The position numbers and the translations under genes were made by a program. From positions 1-64,000 of the forward strand of contig NZ_MKKH01000015.1 in the NCBI RefSeq assembly GCF_001942335.1: 64,000 bases of DNA. Reading direction: 5' to 3'. Positions 1 through 10,331 of this stretch are shown here, in pieces. Each line of letters opens with the position of its first letter. The first letter of the stretch is position 1. The notes under the pieces are model-generated. The model saw only the letters and a program-made list of their open reading frames with translations, was not told the DNA's origin and ran no database searches. The DNA comes from Cellulosimicrobium sp. CUA-896. GTDB lineage: Bacteria > Actinomycetota > Actinomycetes > Actinomycetales > Cellulomonadaceae.

Positions 1-3000
1 GCGCCTTCTCCCCGGACGAGCCGCCGCAGGACGAGCCGACGGCCGCGACGTCCACGACCGACCCGGCCCCGAGCGGCGAGCCGACCGGCCCGTCGGCCCC
101 GGGGACGCCGTCGACGGACCCCAGCAGCGAGCCCACGGACCCGGCGACCGACCCGACGTCGCCCGCCAACGTCCCGCCCGCCGACACGCTCGGGAGCACG
201 CCCGTCGAGGTCCCGCCCACCGCTCCGGGCGGCACCCCGGCGACCGACGGCGTCGCGCAGGACCCGTCCGCCGTCGGCGGGACGCCGCCCTCGGGCGACC
301 CGGCGCCCCCGCCGACGCCCGTCGACCCGGGACCGGTCGATCCCGGGCCCGTCGACCCCGGGCCGGTGGACCCGCCGCCCGCGCCGCCGTCGCTCGACCT
401 CACGCTCGGCTCCGTGCAGCTCGCGGCGCGGCAGCCGGCGGAGCTCGTCGTCACCGCCTCGAACTCGGGCGGTCGTGCGGCCGAGCAGGTGTTCGTCGAC
501 CTCGTGCTGCCCACGGGGGTCGAGGTCCCCACCGCGCGCGTGGTCGGCGGGTCGGGCGTCGCGACCGTCGTCCGGGCGGAGACGGTGCCGTGCGGCGCCG
601 CGGAGCCGCAGGGCGACGGCACGAGCGTCGTGAGCTGCTCCGTCGGCGTGCTGGGCCCGGGCGAGTCGCGGCGGCTGGCCGTCACCGTCCAGGCCGACTC
701 CGGTGGCGACTACACGTTCTCCGGGTCGGTGCGGGCCCAGGGGGTCGAGCCCGTGCGCCGCACGTTCGCCCCGACGCCGGCCGCGTACTACGGCGCGGAG
801 GTGCGGGTCGCCGCGCTCGACGGCGGTCGGCGCGTCGACGGGCTCACGGTGCCGATGGCCAACCCCGGCGACGGGTCGGTGACGCTGGAGGTCCGCAACA
901 CGGGTGACCGCGTCGCGGCCGACCCGGTCGTGACGTTCCCCCTGCCCGACGGCGTCCGCCTCGTCGGCGGCGGTACCGACGGCTGGACCTGTGGCGTCGG
1001 CGACGGGACCGTGTCGTGCACCACCGACGCCGACCTGGCGCCGAAGCAGGCGAGCGCGTTCGACGTGCACCTCCTCGCCGCGGCGCAGGACGCGGAGGCC
1101 GCCGACCACACGCTCACCGTGGGCGTCGACGCCGTGGACGCGCACGAGGGGTCGACGCGCGTCGGTCTCGACGTGGGGGCGTGGTGGGCCGGGGCCGACG
1201 GCCTCGCCGGCGTCGCCACGCCGCGGTGCGGCGCGGACGACGTCGCGTCGGTCCTCGCGACGTACACGAACGGCACGGCGTACGACGACCTGTCCGTCCG
1301 GCTCGAGGCCGCCGGTTCGAGCGCCACGGTGCCCGTGGGGCGCGACCAGGAAGCCACCCTCCAGGTCGACGACGGCGTGCGGTTCCCCGCCGGGCCGGCG
1401 GCGGTCGTGCTGTCGACGACCGTCGCGGGCGAGACGTTCGAGCACCGGCTCGACGCCGGGACGGTCGCCGCGACGGACTGCTGGACGCAGCCGCCGTGGC
1501 TCACCGCGGCGGACGTCGCGATGGTCGCGGAGAACGTCGGCGGGACGGTGCGCTTCACCGCGGTGCCGACCAACGACACGGGGATGCGCATGGATGTGCG
1601 CCTCCTCGCGCCCGACACGGGCACGTGGACCTCGGTCGCCGACTCCGCCGCCATCGCGCCGCTGCGCGAGGGCGCCTCGGGCCGGCTCGTGCTCGAGACC
1701 GGCCAGGCGCAGACCTCGCGCGCGAACGCGGTCCTGCGCCAGTACCGCTGGCACACGGACGCGGACGGCGACGGCAAGGGCTACCAGCGCCTGCTCCCGC
1801 TGCTGCTGGAGAAGCAGTCGATCGCCCCGGCGTCGAGCGCACCCACGGTCGGTCGGTGCGTGTTCGACCGGGCGACCGACACGTCGAGCGCGACGGTGAC
1901 GCTGCACTACGACAACCGCGCGTCGACGCTGCCGGTGCCGTTCTCGGTGGCGGGCCGCGACGACCTGGCGCGCACGGTGCCCGGCGGCGAGGTGCTCGAC
2001 GTCGAGGTGCCCGGCGGCGTCGGCGGCGAGGCCGCCGCGTTCACCGTCCGCGCCGACGGCATGGAGCCCCGGACCCATGAGGTCGCGGGGGTCGACTGCT
2101 TCCCCTGGGACGTGGCGGCGTCGGCCGCGGCGGCGTGGACCGCGGTCCCCGGGGGCGGGTCGGTCGTGCTCACCGGGACGTTCCGCAACGACCACGCGGT
2201 GACGGCGATGCGCGTCGTCATGGACGCCGGCGCGGCGGGGGAGTCGACCGCGGTCGACGTCGGGCCGGGCCAGGAGGTCGCGCTCGCCGTCGACACCCGG
2301 TCGCGCGACGTCCCGTCCGGCGCGGTGACGTTCCGCGCGACGCGGCTCGACGCCTCCGGCGAGGTGCACGAGGACGAGGTGGCGTACGCGGCCGTGCGGT
2401 ACGCGCCGGCGGCGGACGCCGCGCCGACGGTCGGCGAGTGCGTGTTCGACCCGGCGACGGACACGTCGAGCGCCCCCGTGGCGCTGCGGCTCGACAACAC
2501 CCGGTCGACGGTCCCGGTGACGTACTCCGTCGCCGGTGTCGGCGAGGCCCGCGTGGCCCCCGGCGCGACGGGCTCGCTCGCGGCGACGGTCGGCTCGCAG
2601 GGCACGACGTTCACGGTCCTGGCCGACGGCGCGCCGGTCGCGACGCACGACGTCGCCGGCGTCGACTGCTTCCGCTGGGCCGTGGACGGGTCCGCCGGCG
2701 TCGAGTGGGCGGCGGACGGCGGCACCGGGTCGCCGGTCCTCAGCGGCACGTTCCGCAACGACCACCGCGCCGCGCCGCTGCGCGTGGTCATGGACGCCGG
2801 CGCGCTCGGGGCCTCCGACGCGTGGAGGTCGCCCCCGGGCAGACGGCGACGCTCACGGTCCCCGCGCGGGGCCTGACCGTCAAGGCCGGCGAGGTCGCCT
2901 TCACCGCGACGCGTCTCGACGGGTCGGAGGGCGCGCACACGATCACGACGCCCTACGCCGCGTTCAGCTACACGCCGCAGTGGGCGACCGACGTGAGCGT

Positions 3001-4009
3001 CGAGGCGCGGTGGGAGGACGGCTCGGTCAAGCTCGTGGCGACCCTGACGAACGACTCGCCCGAGACGATCGACGCCCAGCTGCGCGGCGGTTCGCTGCCC
3101 GACTCGCCGGTGGTCCGCGGGATCGCCCCGGGCCAGACCGCGACGCTCGTCGCCGACACGCGCTCGACCGACGTGAAGCCGGGACGCGTGGCGTTCCTCC
3201 AGACCCGCACGGTGCTCGGCACGTTCTTCTTCGACCAGGACCTCACCGCCGCGTTCGGCGGCGCGTCGTACGTGCCGGAGTGGGACGTGTCGGCGACCGT
3301 CGCGACGCGGTGCGTCGCGGACGCGGCCGTGCTCGTGCCGAGCCTGCGCAACGACTCCGGCGAGACGATGCACGTCGTGGCGCGCACGCCGCCCGGGACG
3401 CACGACCTGGGCGACGTCGCGCCGGGCCGTGCCGTGAGCGCCGAGGTGGCGACCGGGCAGATGAGCGTCCCGGCCGGCGAGGTCACCTTCGACCTGACGC
3501 GGAAGGTCCTCGGCCGCACGTACGTCGAGCACGTCACCGCCGGGTACGGGGCTGTCGACTGCACCGTCCTGCTCCCGGCGGCGAGCCTGCAGCTCGGCGA
3601 GCCGTCCTACGACGACGCGCACGGGCGCTCGTACCGCGCCGTGTCCGTCGTCCTCGACAACACCGGGTCGAACGTCCCCGCGTCGTTCCGGGTCACCGGT
3701 GCCGCGCAGGGGTCCTGGGAGGTGCCGGCGCACGAGCGCCTGACCGTCGACCTCGGCCAGGTCGGCGCGCAGGGGGCGGCGTACGTCGTCCAGGCCGGCT
3801 CGTGGTCGCAGCAGCTCGCGGTCGACGCGTTCTCGGCGGCGCCGCAGTGCGCGACGCCCTGGGACGGTGACGCCTGGTACGTGCGCGGCGACATGGTGTC
3901 CTACGGAGGCCGGAACTACTCCGCGGTGTGGCACACGTTCGGCACGCGCCCCGGCGGTCTGATCGGCCGCGGGCTCTGGGACGACCGCGGGCGCTGCGGC
4001 GAGGGCTGA
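1..4009 (+). CDS. Large secreted Ig-like repeat protein with C-terminal CBM5/12-like module (5' partial)
   Basis: The frame is already open at base 1, so the start and any signal peptide lie upstream. The first ~120 residues are a Pro/Thr/Ser/Asp-rich linker ending in PVDPGP repeats. Two DUF11/CARDB-like Ig folds follow, then alternating modules marked by TFRNDH, MDAGA, VGxCVFD and VAGVDCF signatures that recur 2-3 times. The last ~50 residues (WDGDAWYVRGDMVSYGG..., ending in WDDRGRC) match the chitin/cellulose-binding CBM5/12 pattern. This suggests a wall-associated or secreted polysaccharide-binding protein; no catalytic domain is visible. One base is missing near 2820, where MDAGALGASD should run on to VEVAPGQTATL. 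The family of the repeat modules is not known to me. Confidence 0.75.
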
Positions 4010-4027
4010 CGCCCCACCGGGCGCCGG

Positions 4028-4743
4028 TCAGGCGAGCGCGTCCGCCAGCGCCTCGTCGACGGGGCGGTCGCCGCCCACGAGGTCGAGCACCGTCCCCGCG
4101 GAGCGCGGTTCGTGCAGCAGCGCCGCGACGACCAGCGCGACGTCGTCCCGCGAGATGTCCTCGCGATCCCCGCCCGCCTTGCGGCGCTTGCCGCGCGGGC
4201 GCTGGCCCTCGTCGTCCACCGGCGCGAGCGCGACCAGGCCCACCCCCGGCTCGTCGGTGAGTCGTCCGGGCCGCACCACGGTCCACTGCAGGAGGGAACG
4301 CCGACGCAGGTCGTCCTCCGCGGCGGCCTTGGCCTCCAGGTAGGCCCAGAACACGTCGTCGACCCCGTCCGGCCGCTGCCCGGAGTGCGCGGCCTCGACG
4401 CCACGCGAGGACACGAGCACGTACCGGCCGACGCCGCCCGCTCGGCGGCGTCGGCGAGGACCGCGGCGCCTGCCCGGTCGACGGTGTCCTTGCGCTCGGC
4501 GCCGCTGCCGGCGCCGGCACCCGCGGTGAAGACGACGGCGTCGGCACCCTCGAGCTCGAACGAGACGGCGACGGCGTCGTCCTGCTCGAGGTCGACGAGC
4601 GCGACGTGCGCGCCGAGCTCCGTGAGGTCGGTGATCTGCGCGGCCGACCGGACGAAGGCGACGACGTCGTCACCCCGCTCCACGAGGGTCCGGGCGAGGC
4701 GACGGCCGACCTGGCCGTGACCACCCGCGATGACTGTGCGCAT
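4028..4743 (-). CDS. NAD(P)-binding SDR-type protein (NmrA/YtfG-like), frame broken
   Basis: The N-terminus MRTVIAGGHGQVGRRLA carries the GxxGxxG dinucleotide-binding turn of an atypical short-chain dehydrogenase. Later segments (YVLVSSRGVEA, WTVVRPGRLTDEPG, DDVALVVAALL) fit the NAD(P)H-binding family that includes quinone reductases and flavin reductase-like proteins. Full length would be about 238 aa. A base is missing near 4437, between AERA and GVGRYVLVSS. The gene converges on the secreted protein with only 18 bp between stops. The substrate cannot be inferred. Confidence 0.8.
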
Positions 4744-4810
4744 GCGCCGAACGTATCGCCGACGGCGGTGGGTCGCCCGGTGAGCGTGCGGCGCTGACCT
4801 CGGCGTCGGG

Positions 4811-5400
4811 TCAGGAGGGCGCGTCGAGCTCGCCGAGCACGACGGGCACCTGGGGGTCGAACCGGTAGCCGAGGCCGCGCACGGTCGTGATGAGGTGGTC
4901 CACGCCGAGCTTGCTCCGCAGACGGCGCACGTGGACGTCGATGGTGCGGCTCCCGGGCGCCACGGCGTGGTCGGCCCAGACCGTCTCCAGCAGCTCCGCG
5001 CGGCTCACCACGCGGTCGGCGGCGCGCGCCAGGTGCGTGAGCAGGTGAAGCTCGCGCCGGGTGAGCCGGGTCCGGCGACCGTCGACCGTGACGGTCCGCC
5101 CGACGTCGTCCACGACCACGCGCGGCACGGGCGCGAGCGCCGCGAGCCGTTCGCGGAACGCCGCGATGTCGGGGACGGGCGACCGCTCGGCGGTCGCCGC
5201 GGAGGGTTCCGCGAGGGCGAGCGCGGTGTACGTCTCGGCGTCCGGCAGCCAGTCCCGGGCGAGCTCGCCCAGCGCCTCGGCGAGCTCGACGAGCTCGGCG
5301 GCGGGGGCCTCTCCCGGCGCGGCGTCGACGCGACGTACAGGACGAAGCCGGGGCGGCGGCCGCCGTCGTGGGTGGGGCGGGGTGCGGTGAGGGTGGTCAC
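4811..5400 (-). CDS. Winged-helix transcriptional regulator (OmpR/PhoB-type C-terminal domain)
   Basis: The C-terminal ~95 residues are a clear Trans_reg_C winged helix: LTRRELHLLTHLARAADRVVSRAELLE, then RTIDVHVRRLRSKLG and TTVRGLGYRFDP. The N-terminal ~85 residues begin MTTLTAPRP...FVLYVAS and contain an acidic helical part (EALGELARDWLPDAETYTAL in the shifted frame). No receiver domain is visible, so it is not a classical response regulator. A GTG start at 5400 is chosen because GGAG lies 7 nt upstream. One base is missing near 5327. It lies downstream of a Cys-rich short ORF (5486-5578), which may control it. Its targets are unknown. Confidence 0.7.
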
Positions 5401-5485
5401 GGGTGGCTCCGGGTGCGTCGGGCTGCCGACGTCTCGGCCGGAGGGGTCCGGCGGGTCGGCGGGTCGAGGGCTGAACGAGGACGGT

Positions 5486-5578
5486 TCAGGCCTGACAACA
5501 GACGCACATGACCGCGCCCGGGAGCGCGCCGGACGGCGCGCTGGCGGGGGTGGTCAGGGTGCTCACGAGAGGCAGCAT
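5486..5578 (-). CDS. Short Cys-rich ORF, possible leader peptide
   Basis: A 30-codon ORF ends in MCVCCQA followed by a stop, 85 bp upstream of the winged-helix regulator on the same strand. Actinobacteria are known to use very short Cys-rich ORFs as cysteine-sensing attenuators. No Shine-Dalgarno is visible before the ATG at 5578. A 7-codon version starting at the ATG at 5509 is equally possible. The assignment rests on the CVCC tail and the position only. Confidence 0.35.
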   Translation of the reverse strand: MLPLVSTLTTPASAPSGALPGAVMCVCCQA

Positions 5579-5611
5579 GGCAGCGCGCGGGCGGCGGTGC
5601 CAAGAGCCCGG

Positions 5612-5633
5612 ACCGGAGATCTCACCATCCGGT
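5612..5633. promoter_or_regulatory. Dyad ACCGGA-N10-TCCGGT, possible operator
   Basis: A perfect 6-bp inverted repeat (ACCGGA and TCCGGT, 10-bp spacer) lies 34 bp upstream of the Cys-rich short ORF and between it and the convergent end of upp. It may be an operator for the leader/regulator transcript. No clear -10/-35 pair is seen around it. Confidence 0.3.
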
Positions 5634-5679
5634 ACAGAAGACCCGGGGCGGCGCGTCACATGCCGGACGCGCGGCGACC

Positions 5680-6314
5680 TCAGACGACGCCGTAGAGGCG
5701 GTCCCCGGCGTCGCCGAGCCCGGGCACGATGTACGCCTTCTCGTTCAGGCGCTCGTCCACCGCCGCCACGACCACGTGGACGTCGACCCGCTCGCCGACG
5801 GCCTCCTGCACGACCTCCAGCCCCTCCGGCGCCGCGAGCAGGCACACGGCGGTGACGTCGCGCGCCCCCCGGGCGAACACGTAGTCGATCGCCGCGACGA
5901 GCGTGCCACCCGTCGCGAGCATCGGGTCGAGCAGGAACACGTGCGGCCGGTGAGGTCGTCGGGCAGCCGGTTCGCGTACGTGACCGCCTCGAGCGTCTCC
6001 TCGTCGCGCTGCATGCCGAGGAACCCGACCTCCGCCGTCGGCAGCAGGCGCGTCATGCCGTCCAGCATCCCGAGACCCGCGCGCAGGATCGGCACCACGA
6101 GCGGGCGCGGCTCCGCGAGCCGCACGCCCGTCGTCGTCGTGACCGGCGTCTCGATGTCGTGCGGTTCGACCCGCACGTCGCGCGTCGCCTCGTACGCGAG
6201 GAGCGTCACCAGCTCGTCGACGAGCAGCCGGAACGTCGGCGACGCCGTCTCCTTGTTCCGCAGGACGGTGAGCTTGTGGGCGACGAGGGGGTGGTCGGCG
6301 ACGTGCAGGCGCAT
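5680..6314 (-). CDS. upp: Uracil phosphoribosyltransferase
   Basis: It makes UMP from uracil and PRPP in pyrimidine salvage. The protein starts [20 protein letters not shown] and carries the UPRT hallmarks: [27 protein letters not shown], the PRPP-binding segment [17 protein letters not shown], and the C-terminal uracil-binding [15 protein letters not shown]. Length is about 211 aa, normal for the family. One base is missing near 5950, where GRHVFLLDP is interrupted. A TACCGT -10 box (6322-6327) ends 7 nt before the ATG, so the mRNA is probably leaderless. It is divergent from tadA, and a uracil/xanthine permease gene lies at 37.6 kb. Confidence 0.93.
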
Positions 6315-6395
6315 GACCGCAACGGTACCCGCCCGGGCGCACCCGCTCGCTAGCCTGGGTCGCGCGACGACGTCTCGCCCACCCCTGGAGGTCAC

Positions 6396-6946
6396 GTGCC
6401 CGACGACGCCCCGCAGCCCCGCGACGGTCCCGGCCGGGCCTCGGCGCGCCGTGGGCCGACGCGTCGTTCCCGCCGCCGACGCTCGAGGCGCGCCGCGAGG
6501 TCTGGGACGCACTCATGGGCCTCGCGCTGCACGAAGCCACCCACGCGCTCGCGAGCGACGACGTGCCCGTGGGGGCGCTCGTCGTCGGCCCCGACGGGCG
6601 GCTGCTCGGGCTCGGGCGCAACCGCCGCGAGGAGACCGGGGACCCGATCGCCCACGCCGAGGTGCTCGCGCTGCGGCAGGCCGCCGCGACGCTCGGGACG
6701 TGGCGGCTCGAGGGCTGCACGCTCGTCGTCACGCTCGAGCCGTGCGTCATGTGCGCCGGCGCGCTCGTGCTGTCCCGCGTGCAGCGCCTCGTGCTCGGCG
6801 CGTGGGACCCGAAGGCCGGCGCGACGGGCTCCGTCTGGGACCTCGTGCGCGACCAGCGCGCCAACCACGAGGTCGAGGTCGTCCCGGGCGTCCGCGCCGA
6901 GGAGTGCGGTCGGCTGCTGCGGGACTTCTTCGGGACTCAGCGCTGA
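6396..6946 (+). CDS. tadA: tRNA adenosine(34) deaminase
   Basis: It converts A34 to inosine in the tRNA anticodon. The zinc-dependent deaminase site is complete: HAE in IAHAEVLAL and PCxxC in [13 protein letters not shown]. The segment [15 protein letters not shown] is characteristic of TadA, distinguishing it from free-base deaminases. The GTG start at 6396 follows GGAGG (6387-6391), and a TAGCCT -10 lies at 6351-6356. A base is missing near 6449: the N-terminus ...RASAR should run straight into [10 protein letters not shown]. Length would be about 183 aa. It is divergent from upp. Confidence 0.88.
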
Positions 6947-7038
6947 GAACTCCCGGCTCCCACGGTCAGGGTGCGGCCGTCCGGGACGACGCCGCCGGGT
7001 CGGGGGCCCGGCCCGACGGTCCGGGACGGCGGCGCCGG

Positions 7039-7100
7039 GTCTACCATCCGGCGCCTCGTTCCTCGGCGCCTCCCGCCAGACCCGCCACGACCCGGCGCCG
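7039..7100 (-). repeat. Hairpin repeat, copy 1 (downstream of sirtuin)
   Basis: This ~60-bp element resembles 8225-8287, in the same orientation. On the minus strand it folds as GGCGCC-GAGGAACGA-GGCGCC, followed by GGATGGTAGAC. The 9-nt loop is the same in both copies while the stem sequence differs. Tract 6947-7180 holds no gene. Confidence 0.6.
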
Positions 7101-7180
7101 CCGTCCCTCCCCGCCGGTCCCGGACCCGCGACGCGGCGTCGTCGTCGCTCCGCCTGGCCCAGGCGTCGGGCCGCGTCAGC

Positions 7181-8152
7181 TCAGGCGTCGGCGAGGGCGG
7201 TGAGGGTCTCGGAGACGCCGGCCTCGACCTTGAGGGTCGCGAGGGGGTCGCCGCGGGTCGCGCCGCGGTTGACGATGACGACCGGCTTGCCGGCCTTCGC
7301 CGCGTGGCGCACGAAGCGCAGGCCGCTCATCACCGTGAGCGACGAGCCGGCGACGAGGAGGGCGTCGCCGTCGTCCACGAGCGCGTAGGCGCGGTCGACG
7401 CGCTCGCGCGGCACGTTCTCGCCGAAGTAGACGATCTCCGGCTTGAGGACGCCGCCGCAGAACTCGCACGGTGCCGGGCGGAAGTGCGACGTCTGCTCGA
7501 TCACGGCGTCCGCGTCCGGCGCGATCTCCACGTCGCCCACCTCGGTCACCGACTCGAGGAAGCCGGGGTTGAGCGCCGTGAGCCGGTCCGCGAGGTGCTC
7601 GCGCGAGATGACGCGACCGCACTGCAGGCAGATGACCCGGTCGTAGCGGCCGTGCAGGTCGATGACGGTGCGGCTGCCCGCGTCCTCGTGCAGCAGGTCG
7701 ACGTTCTGCGTGATGAGACCGACGAGCACGCCCGCGTCCTCCAGGCGCACGAGCGCGCGGTGCCCGGCGTTCGGGTGCGTGCGGTGCACGTGCTGCCAGC
7801 CCACGTGGTTGCGCGCCCAGTAGTGGCGGCGGAACGCCTCGTCCTGCACGAACTGCTGGTACGTCATGGGGTTGCGCGGCGGCGAGTCGGGGCCCCGGTA
7901 GTCGGGGATGCCCGAGTCCGTGGACACGCCCGCACCCGTGAGCGCCGTGATGCGCAGGCCCCGCAGGAGCTCCGCGGCGTCCGCGGCCGTCCCCGTGCGC
8001 GGCGCCGGACCGGTGCCCGACGCCGGCGGCCGGCTCGGGCGCCAGGTCAGCCGCGACGAGACGGTCGGGACGGCCGACGGCGGCAGGTTCGCGGCGGACG
8101 TCGCCACGTGGGCGGGGGAGGACGAGGCCGGCGTCGAGGGGTCGGAGGGCAC
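7181..8152 (-). CDS. Sir2-family NAD-dependent protein deacylase
   Basis: It removes acyl groups from lysine using NAD. Motifs in order: TALTGAGVSTDSGIPDYRG (NAD pocket), ITQNVD, the catalytic His in DLHGRYDRVICLQCG, a zinc site formed by two CxxC pairs (CLQC and CEFC), and LLVAGSSLTV. Length is about 323 aa with an N-terminal Ser/Pro/Thr-rich extension of ~55 residues. The GTG at 8152 is chosen because it follows GGGAGG closely; the frame stays open further upstream into the repeat at 8225, so the start is not certain. It is flanked by the two hairpin repeats. Confidence 0.9.
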   Translation of the reverse strand: MPSDPSTPASSSPAHVATSAANLPPSAVPTVSSRLTWRPSRPPASGTGPAPRTGTAADAAELLRGLRITALTGAGVSTDSGIPDYRGPDSPPRNPMTYQQFVQDEAFRRHYWARNHVGWQHVHRTHPNAGHRALVRLEDAGVLVGLITQNVDLLHEDAGSRTVIDLHGRYDRVICLQCGRVISREHLADRLTALNPGFLESVTEVGDVEIAPDADAVIEQTSHFRPAPCEFCGGVLKPEIVYFGENVPRERVDRAYALVDDGDALLVAGSSLTVMSGLRFVRHAAKAGKPVVIVNRGATRGDPLATLKVEAGVSETLTALADA

Positions 8153-8224
8153 GCCTCCCACGGTACGACGACGCCCTGCGGTTGGCGCTCGTCGCCCTGG
8201 ATGAGGGGCGGGTCGGTGCGCCGC

Positions 8225-8287
8225 GTCTACCCATCCGCCGCTCGTTCCTCGCGGCTCCCGCCAGCCCCGCCACGACGCGGCGCCCCC
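8225..8287 (-). repeat. Hairpin repeat, copy 2 (upstream of sirtuin)
   Basis: Second copy of the element at 7039-7100. On the minus strand the stem is GCCGC...GCGGC around the same GAGGAACGA loop, followed by GGATGGGTAGAC. The stem has changed on both sides relative to copy 1 while keeping pairing. It lies 73 bp upstream of the sirtuin start. Confidence 0.6.
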
Positions 8288-8356
8288 ACCCACCCCTCCT
8301 GCTCCGTCTCACCCGGGCGCGGGGGTCCTGCCGGCCCGAGCCGCGTCGGGGTGCCG

Positions 8357-10331
8357 TCAGGACGTGGTCGTCGCGTCGTCGGTGTCCGTCGTCGTGTCGC
8401 TCTCGCGGCGGCCGCCACCCATGCCGCCCATGCCACCGCCCGACCACTCGCCCGCCGTCACGGGCGTCGAGGCGCTGCCGGTGGTGACGGTGTAGGTGTC
8501 GCCGCTCGTCACGTCAGGGGAGGAGAAGACGACGTTCGCCGTGTCCTTCGTGACCGTGTACGTCGCGAGCTCCGTGCCGTCGGCCGCCGTGATCGTGACG
8601 GTCCCGCCGGCGCTCGCGGAGACGTCCGTCGCGAGCCAGCCCTGCGCGGAGTCCGCGGAGGGTGCCACGGCCATGCCCGCGCTGCCCGCGGCGAGCAGCG
8701 TGCCCCCCGTGACCTCGAGCGTGCCGCCGACGTCGAGCGCGCCGTTCCCGTCGTTCGTCGGGCCCTGGACGACCGTGTCGCCGCCGCTGACGATCAGCGA
8801 CCCGTTGGAGTCCAGGCCGTCGCCCCCCGCGTCCACGGTGAGCGTCCCGCCCGAGATCGTCAGCGTCGAGCCGTCGTCGCCCTCGAACCCGCCCCCGCCG
8901 CGCCCGCCCGGCGGCATCTCGCCCTCGGCCGGGGGCTCGGGCATCTCGCCGTCGGCGGGGGGCTCGGGCATCTGTCCGTCCGCCGGCCGATCGGGCCGTG
9001 TGCCGTCCTCCGGCGCGCCGGCAGGCGGCTGCGCCGTCCCGCCCGCCGCGCCGTCGGTGCCCGCGGTGGCGCCGTCGGTCGTGCCGGTGCTCGTGGTGCC
9101 GCTGGTCGCGTTGAGCCCGTCGTCGCTCGCGGTCACGTCGACCGTGCCCCCGGCGACGGTGATGTCGGCGCCCTCGATCCCCTCGACGGAGGTCGTGACG
9201 GTGAGCTCGCCGCCGGAGACGGTCACGTCGCCGTCGGCGTGCACGCCGTCGTCCCCGACGCGAGGGACACCGACCCGCCGGAGATCGCGACGGCGCCGTT
9301 CGCGTGCAGGCCGTCGTCGGCGGCGTCGACGGTCACGGCCGCGTCGTCGCCGACCACGACGCCCACGTCGCCCTTCAGACCCTTGGCCGACGCGTCGTCC
9401 GCGACCGTCTCGCCGGCACCGCCCGCCGCGACGACGTCGAGCGTGCCACCGGACACGATGACGTCGGTCACGGCCTGGACGCCGTCGTCGCCGGACGTGA
9501 TCGTGACCGACCCGCCGCGCAGGTCGACGAAGCCGAGCGCCTCGTCGCCGTCCTCGGTGGATTTCAGCCCGTCGGCCGCGGCCGTGACGTCGAGCGTGCC
9601 GCCCGTGACGACGAGGTAGTCCTTGCCCCGCACGCCGTCGTCGCCCGCGTCGACCGTGAGGTCGCCGCCCGCGATGACGAGGCCGTCCTTGGAGACGATG
9701 CCGTCGGCCGCGTGCGACGTCACGGCCAGGGTCCCCGACCCGCCGATCAGCAGGTCGGCGGTCGAGAACAGCGCGCCGTCGGGCTCGCCGTCGGCGCCTG
9801 ACCGGAGTACGTCTCGGCGTCGGTGAGGGTGTTCGCGGACCCGTCGGCGAGCACGACGGCGACCCGGTCGGCGTCCTGGACGTCCACCGCGGCGTTCGTC
9901 GTGCCCGTGACCTCGGCACCGTCGAGGACGAGCTGCACGAGCCCTTCCGCCGCGGAGTCGACGACGACCTGACCCTCGAGCGTGCCGCTCAGCACGTACG
10001 TGCCCGGGGCGGTGACGGTCACGGTGGCGCCGTCGACGGTCACGCCGCTGCCGTCGGTCACCGTGGCGGTGTCGCCGTCGAGCGCGACGGCGACGGCGGA
10101 GGCCGCGTCCCAGGCGAGGTCGGCGTCGTCGACGGCGACGTCGGTGTTGTCGGCCCGGGCCTCGTCGGGGGTCAGGCCCGCGACGGCGGTCGAGGCGACG
10201 GTCGTCGTCGCCGTGGTCGCGGCGGTGCCGTCGCTCTCGGTGGCGGCGGTGCCGCTCAGCAGGGAGCAGCCGGCGAGCGCGGCCGCGGCCGCGGCGGCGG
10301 TGAGGGTGGCGAGGGGGCGGCGGATGCGCAT
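8357..10331 (-). CDS. Lipoprotein with Cthe_2159-type beta-helix carbohydrate-binding domain
   Basis: It starts MRIRRPLATLTAAAAAAALAGCS, a lipoprotein signal with an LAGC-type lipobox, so it is anchored outside the membrane. The rest is a long run of short repeats rich in Gly, Asp and Thr (GDDGV, SGGTLDV, AADGLKS, SGGSVTI), typical of the carbohydrate-binding DUF4353/Cthe_2159 beta-helix family. A Pro/Glu-rich insert with EMPEPPADG repeats sits about two-thirds along, and the C-terminus is GGGMGGMGGG-rich. Two bases are missing, near 9255 and 9797. It is the last gene of a three-gene operon: its ATG overlaps the VTC stop by 1 nt. Confidence 0.82.
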
